NCBI GenBank assembly: GCA_945948555.1
Contig: CAMFBM010000005.1
Location: forward strand, 26,011 to 90,010
Length of the DNA: 64,000 nt
Reading direction: 5' to 3'
Source of the DNA: an uncultured Bacteroidales bacterium
GTDB lineage: Bacteria; Bacteroidota; Bacteroidia; Bacteroidales; UBA932
Position 1 is the first letter of the stretch, and each line of letters opens with the position of its first letter. This document shows, in pieces, positions 44,501 through 52,263 of the stretch. Both the position numbers and the translations under genes were made by a program. The notes beneath the pieces are model-generated. The model saw only the letters and a program-made list of their open reading frames with translations, searched no databases and was not told where the DNA came from.

Positions 44501-45073
44501 GTCCTCGTCGATGAGCTCGATCTTCTGGATTTCGTGTGATGTGCGGAAACCGTCGAAGAAGTGGATGAAAGGTATGCTTGACTTGATTGTGGAAAGATGT
44601 GCCACTGCAGCCATGTCAAGAGCCTCCTGAACGGAAGCGGATGCGAGCATTGCAAAACCTGTCTGACGGCAGGCCATCACATCCTGATGGTCTCCGAAGA
44701 TGGAGAGGGCGTGTGATGCAAGTGCGCGCGCTGAAACGTGGAAGACGGATGGGAGCATCTCACCGGCAATCTTGTACATATTTGGAATCATAAGAAGGAG
44801 ACCCTGTGATGCCGTGAATGTGGTAGTCAAGGCTCCGGCCTGAAGGGAACCGTGAACTGCTCCGGCGGCTCCTCCCTCACTTTGCATCTCGGTAACCTTT
44901 ACGACTTCCCCGAACAGGTTCTTCTTGCCCTGGGCAGCCCACTCGTCAACATATTCAGCCATTGTTGACGACGGGGTGATAGGGTAGATGGCAGCATGCT
45001 CGCTGAAAAGATAAGCGATATGGGCAGCCGCATAGTTACCGTCACAAGTGATAAATTTTTTCTCGTTTGCCAT
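41546..45073 (-). CDS. nifJ: Pyruvate:ferredoxin (flavodoxin) oxidoreductase
   Basis: A full-length 1175-residue single-chain PFOR. The pyruvate-binding domain I starts the protein ([27 protein letters not shown]); a ferredoxin domain carries [13 protein letters not shown] and [12 protein letters not shown], and the TPP domain has [20 protein letters not shown] and [15 protein letters not shown]. It converts pyruvate and CoA to acetyl-CoA, CO2 and reduced ferredoxin, the central step of fermentation in gut Bacteroidota. It is monocistronic with its own promoter and leader hairpin, and the ferredoxin at 37.2 kb is a likely electron acceptor. Confidence 0.98.
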   Translation of the reverse strand: [1175 protein letters not shown]

Positions 45074-45104
45074 AATCGATAAAGTTTATGTTAATTGTTT
45101 TTGT

Positions 45105-45123
45105 AATTATCTGAGAGATAATT
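45105..45123. promoter_or_regulatory. Perfect leader hairpin upstream of nifJ
   Basis: AATTATCT-GAG-AGATAATT is a perfect 8-bp inverted repeat about 32 bp before the nifJ ATG, inside the 5' leader that starts near the -7 box TAAATTTG (45171-45164, minus strand). It could be an operator or an mRNA stability stem. Confidence 0.55.
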
Positions 45124-45175
45124 GATTGTGTTTCCGTGAGCGAACACGGCCGCACAATCCCTGCAAATTTAGCAA

Positions 45176-45216
45176 AAAAGTTTGAATCCGGTGATTCGGA
45201 ATCAAACTTTTTTACA
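45176..45216. terminator. Terminator between fabD and nifJ
   Basis: AAAAAAGTTTGA pairs with TCAAACTTTTTT around a short loop containing a smaller ATCCGGTGATTCGGAAT stem. It follows the fabD stop by about 22 bp on the minus strand. Confidence 0.8.
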
Positions 45217-45237
45217 AATATTCTCTTGTTCTTAACC

Positions 45238-46125
45238 CTATATCGTCGTAATCCCTTCGATGACGATGGAATCTCCGCCGATTTTCCTGGCCAGACCCTG
45301 AAGCACGGTTCCCGGCCCGATTTCCATAAAGTAATCTGCCCCGTCGGCAATCATCCTCTTGATGCTCTGAGTCCATCTTACAGGTGAAGTCAGCTGGGCG
45401 AGAAGGTTTGCCTTGATGGTCTGCGGGTCAGTGGATGGCTCTGCCGTAACGTTCTGATAGACAGGACACACAGGAGTCCTGAAAGATGTCTTCTCAATAC
45501 CTTCCGCAAGTTCGAGCCTTGCCGGTTCCATCAGAGGGGAGTGGAAAGCACCGCCGACAGGAAGCACAAGAGCCCTCTTTGCGCCTGCCTCCTTGCATTT
45601 TGCGCAGGCCTCGTTCACCGCCTCGACCTCTCCGGAAATGACCAGCTGCCCATCACAGTTGTAGTTTGCCGGAACGACTATTCCGCTGCATCCTGCGCAG
45701 ATTTCCTCGACCTTCTCAGTCGGGAGTGCAATGATGGCTGCCATAGTCGAAGGCTTGATGTTGCAGGCTTTCTGCATTGCCTGTGCCCTGATGCTCACCA
45801 ATTTGAGTGCATCCTCAAACTCCATCGCCCCGGCTGCTGCAAGGGCGGAGAACTCTCCGAGGGAGTGACCTGCCACCATGTCCGGATGGAAACCCTCATA
45901 GCATTTCGCAAGCACCACTGAATGCAGGAATATGGCAGGCTGTGTCACCTTTGTGGCCTTCAGGTCCTCAGGTGTTCCTTCAAACATTATGTCGGTAATT
46001 CTGAACCCAAGAATCTCATTTGCTCTTTCAAGCATTTCGCGGGCTGAGGGATTTGTGTCATACAGTTCCCTTGCCATTCCCGGGAACTGGGATCCTTGTC
46101 CGGGAAAAACATACGCTCTCTTCAT
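45238..46125 (-). CDS. fabD: Malonyl-CoA:ACP transacylase
   Basis: A 295-residue FabD. The N-terminus RAYVFPGQGSQFPGMARELY and the nucleophile elbow GHSLGEFSALAAAG (Ser in GHSLG) are diagnostic; the catalytic His lies in GGAFHSPLME. It loads malonyl groups on acyl carrier protein for fatty-acid synthesis, which here also feeds the BioC/BioG route to pimeloyl-ACP in the biotin operon further right. A TATTTTTG -7-like box (46173-46166, minus strand) precedes it. Confidence 0.97.
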   Translation of the reverse strand: MKRAYVFPGQGSQFPGMARELYDTNPSAREMLERANEILGFRITDIMFEGTPEDLKATKVTQPAIFLHSVVLAKCYEGFHPDMVAGHSLGEFSALAAAGAMEFEDALKLVSIRAQAMQKACNIKPSTMAAIIALPTEKVEEICAGCSGIVVPANYNCDGQLVISGEVEAVNEACAKCKEAGAKRALVLPVGGAFHSPLMEPARLELAEGIEKTSFRTPVCPVYQNVTAEPSTDPQTIKANLLAQLTSPVRWTQSIKRMIADGADYFMEIGPGTVLQGLARKIGGDSIVIEGITTI

Positions 46126-46231
46126 AAAAATAAATATTAAATCAATTATTTTCCAAAACGCGCGGCAAAAATAGTAAAATTTATTAAATTTGCACCCGAT
46201 TCTGCAAGAGGTGTGCCTCAGGTGGAAAAAT

Positions 46232-46303
46232 GCTTCCGTAGTTTAATGGATAGAATTTCGGATTCCGGTTCCGACGGTTGGGGTTCGATTCCCCACGGGA
46301 GTA
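46232..46303 (+). tRNA. tRNA-Arg (anticodon CCG)
   Basis: The 72-nt sequence folds with acceptor GCTTCCG/CGGGAGT, anticodon stem TCGGA/TCCGA around TTCCGGT (anticodon CCG) and T-arm TGGGG-TTCGATT-CCCCA. CCA is not encoded. The first acceptor pair is G-U. A TAAATTTG box lies 40 bp upstream (46185-46192). Confidence 0.93.
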
Positions 46304-46321
46304 CTATTTAAAATTTCCCCT

Positions 46322-46452
46322 CGTCATTCTGTTGTTTCAAGATGCCCAATCAGGTCGGGCGTTCGGTTCGACTTTTCGTCATTCCCGGCTTGACCTTCTG
46401 TCATTTCCGGTTCAGAGATTCTTCGTCATTCCCGGCTTGACCGGGAATCTAA
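46322..46452. repeat. REP-like repeats 'cgtcattcccggcttgacc'
   Basis: CGTCATTCCCGGCTTGACC occurs at 46376 and at 46424, with degenerate copies at 46322 and 46400. ATTCCCGG...CCGGGAAT (about 46427-46449) can fold. The same cores appear in other gaps and inside pmbA and tldD. Confidence 0.8.
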
Positions 46453-46520
46453 TTGCAGACAGACACGCGATTTGACATCTTCTCTATTATCAGCTTTGCT
46501 AAGAATTATCGTAATCAGCT

Positions 46521-46673
46521 CCCGTGAAATTCATTCGGCACAGGAACATTGCCTGGAGGCCTTTGTAGTGGCATCCGCTGTGTCCAATGCGGTAAATTTT
46601 ACCTCATTCGCCACGCGAGATGGCCATAGAGGTCATTCTGTTGCCTATGGATGTGGCGAATGAATTTCACGGG
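46521..46673. repeat. Cloverleaf/MITE-like element, copy 2 (inverted relative to copy 1)
   Basis: CCCGTGAAATTCATTCG (46521) and CGAATGAATTTCACGGG (ending 46673) are exact complements, giving a 17-bp outer stem. Inner hairpins include CCATAG...CTATGG in one arm. Its reverse complement aligns over the full length with 5979-6128, and the flank to about 46745 (containing CAGATGATTTTTAGATTGGC) matches the flank of copy 1. Confidence 0.9.
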
Positions 46674-46772
46674 AAGTCTTTTCTTTGTGTTTCAGATGAT
46701 TTTTAGATTGGCATGTCAGGGGGTGGGCTGCTGTCAATTGTGACCTGGACAAGCGCAGTCACAATGCCGTGT

Positions 46773-46977
46773 CGTCCTCGGGAAGGGTCTGTTTTGAGGA
46801 CAAGAGGGAGATTCCTGATCGGGTCGGGAATGACGTTGGTTGGGATTGTCCTCAGGGATATGGCTTTTTGAGGATGGGGAGGCTTTCATTCCGGGTTTGT
46901 CCTCAGAGAGAGTCTTTTTTGAGGACAAGTGCAGTTCCAATGCCGTGCCGTCCTCCCAGAAGGCCGTTTTTGAGGAC
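46773..46977. repeat. Array of four GTCCTC-loop-GAGGAC hairpins
   Basis: Stems at 46773/46796, 46848/46870, 46899/46921 and 46950/46972 each have a 16-17 base loop ending in a T-run before the right arm (GTTTT or TTTTT). The last three are exactly 51 bp apart, and the third stem extends to nine pairs (TTGTCCTCA/TGAGGACAA). Two of the units also share the upstream string CAATGCCGTG. Confidence 0.85.
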
Positions 46978-47128
46978 ATCCCCGCCGTCCTCCCGCCGTC
47001 CCTGCCATCCATCCCCGCCGCCTCTCTAGCCGCCCTTCCCGCTGCCGCCCTCCCCGCCGCCCCGCCCTCCCCAGGACTCTCACCTCTCAAAATAAGACAT
47101 TTTTGAGCGCACCAAACGGATGTTTTCT

Positions 47129-47160
47129 TATCTTTGCCCGCTCTACACAAATGTAAGGAG
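47129..47160 (+). promoter_or_regulatory. bioB -7 box and Shine-Dalgarno
   Basis: TATCTTTG (47129-47136) fits the -7 pattern; a TTTG at 47102 is 23 bp further up, slightly far. AAGGAG (47155-47160) sits 8 bp before the bioB ATG, an unusually good Shine-Dalgarno for this phylum. Confidence 0.6.
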
Positions 47161-47168
47161 AGACAAAT

Positions 47169-48128
47169 ATGAAAACTGGCGAATTGCTCGAAAGAATCAT
47201 CAGGACGCGTGAGGGAGTGACTGAGTCAGAGGCACTGGAGCTTTCCCAATGCTCCACCGGGGAGCTTGTGGGAGCGGCTGAAAAAGTGACCCTGGCGTGT
47301 GTCCCGGTTAAATTCGACTCGTGTTCTATTATAAATGCAAAATCCGGGAAATGCCCGGAAAACTGCCACTGGTGTGCCCAGTCTGCACACTGGCACACGG
47401 ACGCTCCGGTTTATTCCCTGCTTGAGGACGGCCCGATAGTGGAGGCTGCCCTGATGTGCCACGAAAAAGGCATAGGCAGATTCTCCTACGTTACCAGCGG
47501 CAGAAAACTCAATGATGCTGAGGTGAGTGCCCTCTGCAGGGTCTCAAAGGAAATCAAATCCAAATGCGGCATATCCCTTTGTATGTCATCCGGACTGCTC
47601 ACCGAAGACCAGCTCAGAAGGCTGCACGAGGCCGGTGTGGCAAGGTATCACTGTAACCTTGAGACCGCCCCGTCCCATTTCGGAAAACTCTGCACCACAC
47701 ACGACCAGGAACAGAAAATCGAGACCTTGAAGGCTGCCCTGAGGGTTGGTATGGACATTTGCAGCGGAGGCATCTTCGGGATGGGAGAGAGCGAAGCACA
47801 GCGAATCGAACTGGCCTTCACCCTGCGAAATCTTGGAACACAGTCAGTTCCAGTCAACATCCTCAGCCCGATTCCGGGAACACCGCTCGGGGAGATGCCC
47901 CTTATGAGCGACGAGGACATTCTCAGAACCATAGCCCTCTACCGGCTCATCATGCCTACTGCCTACCTGAGGTTTGCCGGCGGAGTGGCCCGTCTTTCCG
48001 ACGAGACAATAGTCAAGGCCTACAAGGTTGGAATCAATGCCGCCATCATCGGGGATATGCTCACCACTGCCGGACGCGACATATCTTCGAACGTGGAAAG
48101 AATCCGCCAGGCCGGCTACGAATTCTGA
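47169..48128 (+). CDS. bioB: Biotin synthase
   Basis: A 319-residue radical SAM enzyme. The cluster motif CPENCHWC follows NAKSGK, and the second-cluster and substrate residues lie in HCNLETAPSHF, GGIFGMGES and VNILSPIPGTP. BioB inserts sulfur into dethiobiotin as the last step of biotin synthesis. It is the first gene of the bioBAFGCD operon, placed after a repeat-packed gap. No BirA gene or obvious BirA operator is visible. Confidence 0.98.
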   Translation: MKTGELLERIIRTREGVTESEALELSQCSTGELVGAAEKVTLACVPVKFDSCSIINAKSGKCPENCHWCAQSAHWHTDAPVYSLLEDGPIVEAALMCHEKGIGRFSYVTSGRKLNDAEVSALCRVSKEIKSKCGISLCMSSGLLTEDQLRRLHEAGVARYHCNLETAPSHFGKLCTTHDQEQKIETLKAALRVGMDICSGGIFGMGESEAQRIELAFTLRNLGTQSVPVNILSPIPGTPLGEMPLMSDEDILRTIALYRLIMPTAYLRFAGGVARLSDETIVKAYKVGINAAIIGDMLTTAGRDISSNVERIRQAGYEF

Positions 48129-48216
48129 ATATTTCGGAATATTGAACATTCCTGAATATTGAATATTTAATATTTCGGAATATTGAATAATGTAAATATA
48201 TTGAAATCAACGTATT
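48129..48216. repeat. AT-rich 'gaatatt' repeats between bioB and bioA
   Basis: GAATATT or a one-base variant appears about six times in 88 bp (TTCGGAATATTGAACATTCC, then TGAATATTGAATATTTAATA), forming several overlapping palindromes. There is no ORF. A structural or mRNA-processing role is possible. Confidence 0.7.
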
Positions 48217-49500
48217 ATGAATATAGAACAGCTGACGGACGACTTTGACCGGGACCACCTCTGGCATCCCTACACCTCGACAACCAATCCGCTGCCGACC
48301 TACAAGGTGGTCAGCGCCCGGGGCTGCGAAATCACCCTTGCCGACGGCACTACCCTCATTGAGGGAATGTCCTCCTGGTGGTGCGCGGTGCACGGCTACA
48401 ACAATCCTGTACTCAACAAGGCTGCCGAGGATCAACTGCACAGGATGTCCCACGTGATGTTCGGTGGGCTTACCCACGAGCCGGCAATCACTCTGGGAAA
48501 ACAGCTGAGAGAAATCCTCCCGAAGGAACTTTCCCACATTTTCTACGCTGACAGCGGTTCGGTGGCGGTCGAGGTGGCGATGAAGATGGCGGTCCAGTGG
48601 CAGTATGCCGTCGGGAAACCCGGAAGGACCGACTTCGTGACCATTCGCAGCGGTTACCACGGAGACACCTGGAACGCGATGTCGGTATGCGATCCCGTGA
48701 CGGGAATGCATAGCATATTCGGGCCGGCCCTCCCTTCCCGATACTTTGTCCCCCAGCCCCGAAGCCGCTTTGACGGAGAATGGGACCCATCCGACATCGA
48801 ACCTCTGAAAGAGGTCATCCGGGCAAATTCCGACAAGATTGCTGCCCTGATTCTCGAACCGGTCGTCCAGGGTGCGGGCGGAATGTGGTTCTACCATCCG
48901 CAGTACCTGGTGGAAGCTGCCGCGCTGGCCCGTGAAAACGGCATCCTCGTGATATTCGACGAGATTGCCACAGGATTCGGCCGCACGGGAAAACTCTTCG
49001 CGTGGGAGCATGCAGGGGTTGTTCCGGACATAATGTGTATAGGTAAAGCCTTGACAGGAGGATATTTAACAATGTCGGCAGTCCTTGCGACGGACAATGT
49101 GGCCGACACCATCTCGGACAATTACCCATACGCATTTATGCACGGTCCGACCTTTATGGGTAACCCCCTTGCCTGCGCGATAGCCTCCGCATCAATCAAA
49201 CTCCTGCTGGAAAGCGACTGGAAATCAAGGGTGGATGCCATCTCGGCGCAGCTCTCGGAGGAACTCGCTCCTGCACGCAGCCTGAAGGCGGTTGACGATG
49301 TGAGAGTACTCGGTGCAATCGGGGTAATCCAGACAAAGGAACCTGTTGACATGGCGCGCCTTCAGAGACGCTTCATCGAGGAGGGCGTCTGGGTGCGCCC
49401 GTTCGGAAAACTGGTATATATAATGCCTCCGTTCATCATCACGCGGGAACAATTGACCCATCTGACCTCCGCCCTGGTCAGGATTGTCTCGGAAATATAG
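48217..49500 (+). CDS. bioA: Adenosylmethionine-8-amino-7-oxononanoate aminotransferase
   Basis: A 427-residue class III PLP aminotransferase. The start [36 protein letters not shown], the PLP-stacking [28 protein letters not shown] and the Schiff-base Lys in CIGKALTGG are all BioA hallmarks. It converts 8-amino-7-oxononanoate to 7,8-diaminopelargonate using S-adenosylmethionine as amino donor. It is second in the operon, after an 88-bp repeat-rich spacer. Confidence 0.97.
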   Translation: MNIEQLTDDFDRDHLWHPYTSTTNPLPTYKVVSARGCEITLADGTTLIEGMSSWWCAVHGYNNPVLNKAAEDQLHRMSHVMFGGLTHEPAITLGKQLREILPKELSHIFYADSGSVAVEVAMKMAVQWQYAVGKPGRTDFVTIRSGYHGDTWNAMSVCDPVTGMHSIFGPALPSRYFVPQPRSRFDGEWDPSDIEPLKEVIRANSDKIAALILEPVVQGAGGMWFYHPQYLVEAAALARENGILVIFDEIATGFGRTGKLFAWEHAGVVPDIMCIGKALTGGYLTMSAVLATDNVADTISDNYPYAFMHGPTFMGNPLACAIASASIKLLLESDWKSRVDAISAQLSEELAPARSLKAVDDVRVLGAIGVIQTKEPVDMARLQRRFIEEGVWVRPFGKLVYIMPPFIITREQLTHLTSALVRIVSEI

Positions 49501-49509
49501 GTAATCTCC

Positions 49510-49575
49510 GAATTTCTGAACCTGAGGAAACGAATTTCTGAACCTGAGAAAAAGAATATATGAACTTGAGGAAAA
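49510..49575. repeat. Three 22-bp tandem units between bioA and bioF
   Basis: Units start at 49510, 49532 and 49554 (GAATTTCTGAACCTGAGG, GAATTTCTGAACCTGAGA, GAATATATGAACTTGAGG). The last unit merges into GAATATGAAT, where the bioF ATG lies, so the duplicated sequence is the ribosome-binding region of bioF. Confidence 0.88.
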
Positions 49576-49579
49576 GAAT

Positions 49580-50776
49580 ATGAATATTAACGAAATATTG
49601 AACACTCTGGAGACTTCCGGGAATCTCAGGACGCTGCCCACGGCCGTCCACGAGGGACGTTACCTGGTGGAGAACGGCAGGAAAATGCTGAATCTCTCCT
49701 CAAACGACTACCTCGGCCTTGCTTCCGACAGAATCCTTGCAGACGATTTCCTCGGTACGGCGGATGCGGGTCAGCTTCTGCTTTCGTCCTCATCCTCAAG
49801 GCTTCTGACGGGCAACTTCAGTGTGAATGACACTCTGGAGAAACATCTGGCAGAAGCATTCGGAAGGCCTGCCGCCCTGACATTCGGCAGCGGATATGCA
49901 ATGAACTCCGGAATCCTCCCGGCGGTGTCCGACCAGGGGACCCTCATACTTGCCGACAAACTCGTGCACGCCAGTCTGATTGACGGCATCCGGCTGAGCA
50001 GCGCCCGCACAATACGTTTCAGACATCAGGATTTTGACTCCCTTGAGAGACTTGTGAGAGAAAATGCCGGGAAATACTCATCTATTATAATAGTGGTGGA
50101 GAGCATCTACAGTATGGACGGGGACGTGACCGACCTGAGGCGCCTTGGGGCACTCAAGAAAGAATTCCCCGGAGTGATGCTGTATGTGGATGAGGCCCAC
50201 GGCATCGGAGTCAGGGGAGAGACCGGACTGGGAATTGCACAGGAACAGGGCTGCATTGAAGATGTGGATTTCCTTTGCGGCACCTTCGGGAAGGCTCTCG
50301 CATCTGTCGGGGCCTACGTTGTGTGCTCCAGTGAAATACGCTCGTTTCTCGTCAACAGGATGAGACCTTTCATATTCACCACTGCACTTCCGCCGCTGAA
50401 TGTGGCCTGGACAGATTACGTGCTGAGGCATCTGCCGGAATTTTCTGCAAGGAGGAATCATCTTGCAAAGATGTCGGCTGCGCTCAGGCAGGAACTCACC
50501 GATGAAGGAATTCCTTGCCCGTCAGAGAGCCAGATTGTCCCGCTGATGGTGGGGGACAGTCACGATGCCGTTGCCCTGGCGGAACATTTCCGATCCTATG
50601 GTTTTTACCTTCTGCCCATCCGCCCGCCGACAGTCCCTGAAGGCACATCCCGCCTGAGAATATCCCTGACGGCATCTGTCACCGAGGAGGACATCCTGCA
50701 GCTGATCTATGCTTTGCATTATCATACTCATCCCCGACAGGGAACTGATGACCGTCCGAATGGAGAAAGCTTATGA
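49580..50776 (+). CDS. bioF: 8-amino-7-oxononanoate synthase
   Basis: A 398-residue alpha-oxoamine synthase. The PLP Lys is in CGTFGKALASVGAYV; LNLSSNDYLGLASD, FGSGYAMNSG, VVESIYSMDGDVTDL and VDEAHGIGVRGETG are conserved. It condenses pimeloyl-ACP with alanine. Its stop overlaps the bioG start by four bases (ATGA). The ribosome-binding region upstream has been triplicated in 22-bp steps. Confidence 0.97.
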   Translation: MNINEILNTLETSGNLRTLPTAVHEGRYLVENGRKMLNLSSNDYLGLASDRILADDFLGTADAGQLLLSSSSSRLLTGNFSVNDTLEKHLAEAFGRPAALTFGSGYAMNSGILPAVSDQGTLILADKLVHASLIDGIRLSSARTIRFRHQDFDSLERLVRENAGKYSSIIIVVESIYSMDGDVTDLRRLGALKKEFPGVMLYVDEAHGIGVRGETGLGIAQEQGCIEDVDFLCGTFGKALASVGAYVVCSSEIRSFLVNRMRPFIFTTALPPLNVAWTDYVLRHLPEFSARRNHLAKMSAALRQELTDEGIPCPSESQIVPLMVGDSHDAVALAEHFRSYGFYLLPIRPPTVPEGTSRLRISLTASVTEEDILQLIYALHYHTHPRQGTDDRPNGESL

Positions 50777-51468
50777 AACAGACATACCTTCATAAAACCC
50801 CTGACTTCGGTACCCTGACCCTCCTTTTCGGCGGATGGGGCTCCGGCGCGGAACTCTTTGCCGAATGCCGTCCAAAGGATTCCGACCTGATGCTTTGCTA
50901 CGACTACCACGACCTTGACTTCGACCCGGGTGTGTTGAAGGAATATTCATCAATCAGGGTGGTTGCCTGGTCTATGGGCGTCTGGGCTGCCTCCAGACTG
51001 TTCTCGGAGGGAATCTTCGATGGATTGAAAGTGGACTCCGCAATCGCATTCGGAGGAACCGTGGAACTTGCGGATGACCTCTGCGGCATTCCTGAAGCGA
51101 TTTTCGAGGCAACTGTCCGGGGAATGTCTCCGGTCTCCCTGAAGAAATTCAGAAGGAGGATGTGCGGGGCAAATCTGAATCATTTCGAGGCTCATCTCCC
51201 GGGACGCAGCTTTGATGACCTTGACGGCGAACTAAAGGCAGTGGCAGGGGCCTTGTCGGCTGAAAAGACAGACGGAAACAGGTCAGGACATTCAGTACTG
51301 AAAACTTTCTGGACGCAGGCGTATGTCGGAAACGATGACATGATTTTCCCGCCGGCCAACCAGCTGAGATCCTGGACAAGACAGGGAGTGCCTTGTCGGG
51401 AAACAGACGCCCCGCATTATGCCCCGGAGATTTTTGAAAAATTGACAGGAGGACAGAGCATTGATTGA
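50773..51468 (+). CDS. bioG: Pimeloyl-ACP methyl ester esterase BioG
   Basis: A 231-residue alpha/beta hydrolase of the DUF452/BioG type: TLTLLFGGWGSG for the oxyanion region and the nucleophile Ser in VVAWSMGVWAA, with the late His in DAPHYAPE. BioG removes the methyl group that BioC adds, ending the disguised fatty-acid elongation that makes pimeloyl-ACP; it replaces BioH. It overlaps bioF by four bases and bioC by eight, so translation is tightly coupled. A Ser/Lys-rich stretch near the end (AEKTDGNRSGHS) is not conserved in relatives I recall. Confidence 0.93.
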   Translation: MKQTYLHKTPDFGTLTLLFGGWGSGAELFAECRPKDSDLMLCYDYHDLDFDPGVLKEYSSIRVVAWSMGVWAASRLFSEGIFDGLKVDSAIAFGGTVELADDLCGIPEAIFEATVRGMSPVSLKKFRRRMCGANLNHFEAHLPGRSFDDLDGELKAVAGALSAEKTDGNRSGHSVLKTFWTQAYVGNDDMIFPPANQLRSWTRQGVPCRETDAPHYAPEIFEKLTGGQSID

Positions 51469-52246
51469 CAAGGAATTGGTACACAGGAGATTTGCACGTG
51501 CCCTCGGATCCTACTCACGCAATGCTTCCGTGCAGAACGACACTGCAGCCAAACTGCTGGCAATGCTTCCGGAAAGAAGTTGGCGCAGGGTTTTTGAGAT
51601 TGGTTGTGCCGACGGTTTGCTCACAAGAATGCTGCTGGGACTGAACGAAGCGGAGAGACGGCCGGATCGCTCCAGTGTCCTGCAGCCCGGCTTTGAAAAG
51701 TTCTTTGTCAACGACCTGTGCGAAGAATCCGCAGCCTACATCTCCGATGTCCTTGAATCCGGGGCGGAGTTCATCCCCGGGGATGCCGAGTCGATTCCTT
51801 TTCCGGAGAATATAGACCTGCTGATTTCCTCGTCAACAATCCAGTGGATGACCGACTTGAGGGAATTCCTCGCGAAATGTGCCTCAAGCCTTGCTCCTGA
51901 CGGAGTGCTCGCCTTGGGAACATTCGGACCGGAGAACCTGAGGGAAGTGAGTGCAGTCACAGGCGAGGGGCTTGACTACTATGATGTCGGGACACTTCTC
52001 GGACTTCTCCCGGATGGGTTGAGGGCCGTGTCTTGTGAACAGGAGATTGTGACCGAGACTTTCGGCTCGCCTTTTGATGTGCTCAGACATCTGAAACTCA
52101 CTGGTGTGAACGGCTTGTCGGGCAGGGTCTGGTCCAAATCTGCTCTGGAAGCGTTCGTGGGGGAGTACGGACGACGGTTTGCTACTGGAACGGGGGAGGT
52201 CACGCTGACCTTTCATCCGGTCCGTATGCTAATTGTAAAACAGTAA
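51461..52246 (+). CDS. bioC: Malonyl-ACP O-methyltransferase BioC
   Basis: A 261-residue SAM-dependent methyltransferase. The start is TTG 51461 because no ATG is near and a perfect AGGAGG (51447-51452) lies 8 bp upstream. The N-terminus DKELVHRRFARALGSYSRNASVQ is typical of BioC, then VFEIGCADGLLTRMLL binds SAM, and LLISSSTIQWMTDL and LALGTFGPENLREV follow. It methylates malonyl-ACP to start pimelate synthesis. A NEAERRPDRSSVLQPG insert is unusual in the first third. It overlaps bioG by eight bases. Confidence 0.94.
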   Translation: MIDKELVHRRFARALGSYSRNASVQNDTAAKLLAMLPERSWRRVFEIGCADGLLTRMLLGLNEAERRPDRSSVLQPGFEKFFVNDLCEESAAYISDVLESGAEFIPGDAESIPFPENIDLLISSSTIQWMTDLREFLAKCASSLAPDGVLALGTFGPENLREVSAVTGEGLDYYDVGTLLGLLPDGLRAVSCEQEIVTETFGSPFDVLRHLKLTGVNGLSGRVWSKSALEAFVGEYGRRFATGTGEVTLTFHPVRMLIVKQ

Positions 52247-52263
52247 ATATTAATTATATATAA

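Larger units (their letters stand above)
46304..47168. other. 0.86 kb non-coding, repeat-packed gap before bioB
   Basis: It contains no gene that I can support. In order it holds REP-like 'cgtcattcccggcttgacc' repeats (46322-46452), cloverleaf element copy 2 (46521-46673) with its flank to about 46745, four GTCCTC...GAGGAC hairpins (46773-46977), a C-rich low-complexity stretch (46978-47080) and the bioB promoter. Short ORFs across the hairpins (46769-47150, both strands) are repeat translations. Confidence 0.8.

Noticed and set aside
46769..47150. Short ORFs on both strands across the hairpin array and C-rich stretch
   Set aside because: They translate the repeats into low-complexity Ser/Pro/Arg strings, have no family match that I know, and are not conserved-looking.
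47101..47168. BirA operator or biotin-sensing riboswitch in front of bioB
   Set aside because: I see no long palindrome at the promoter and no known riboswitch class for biotin.
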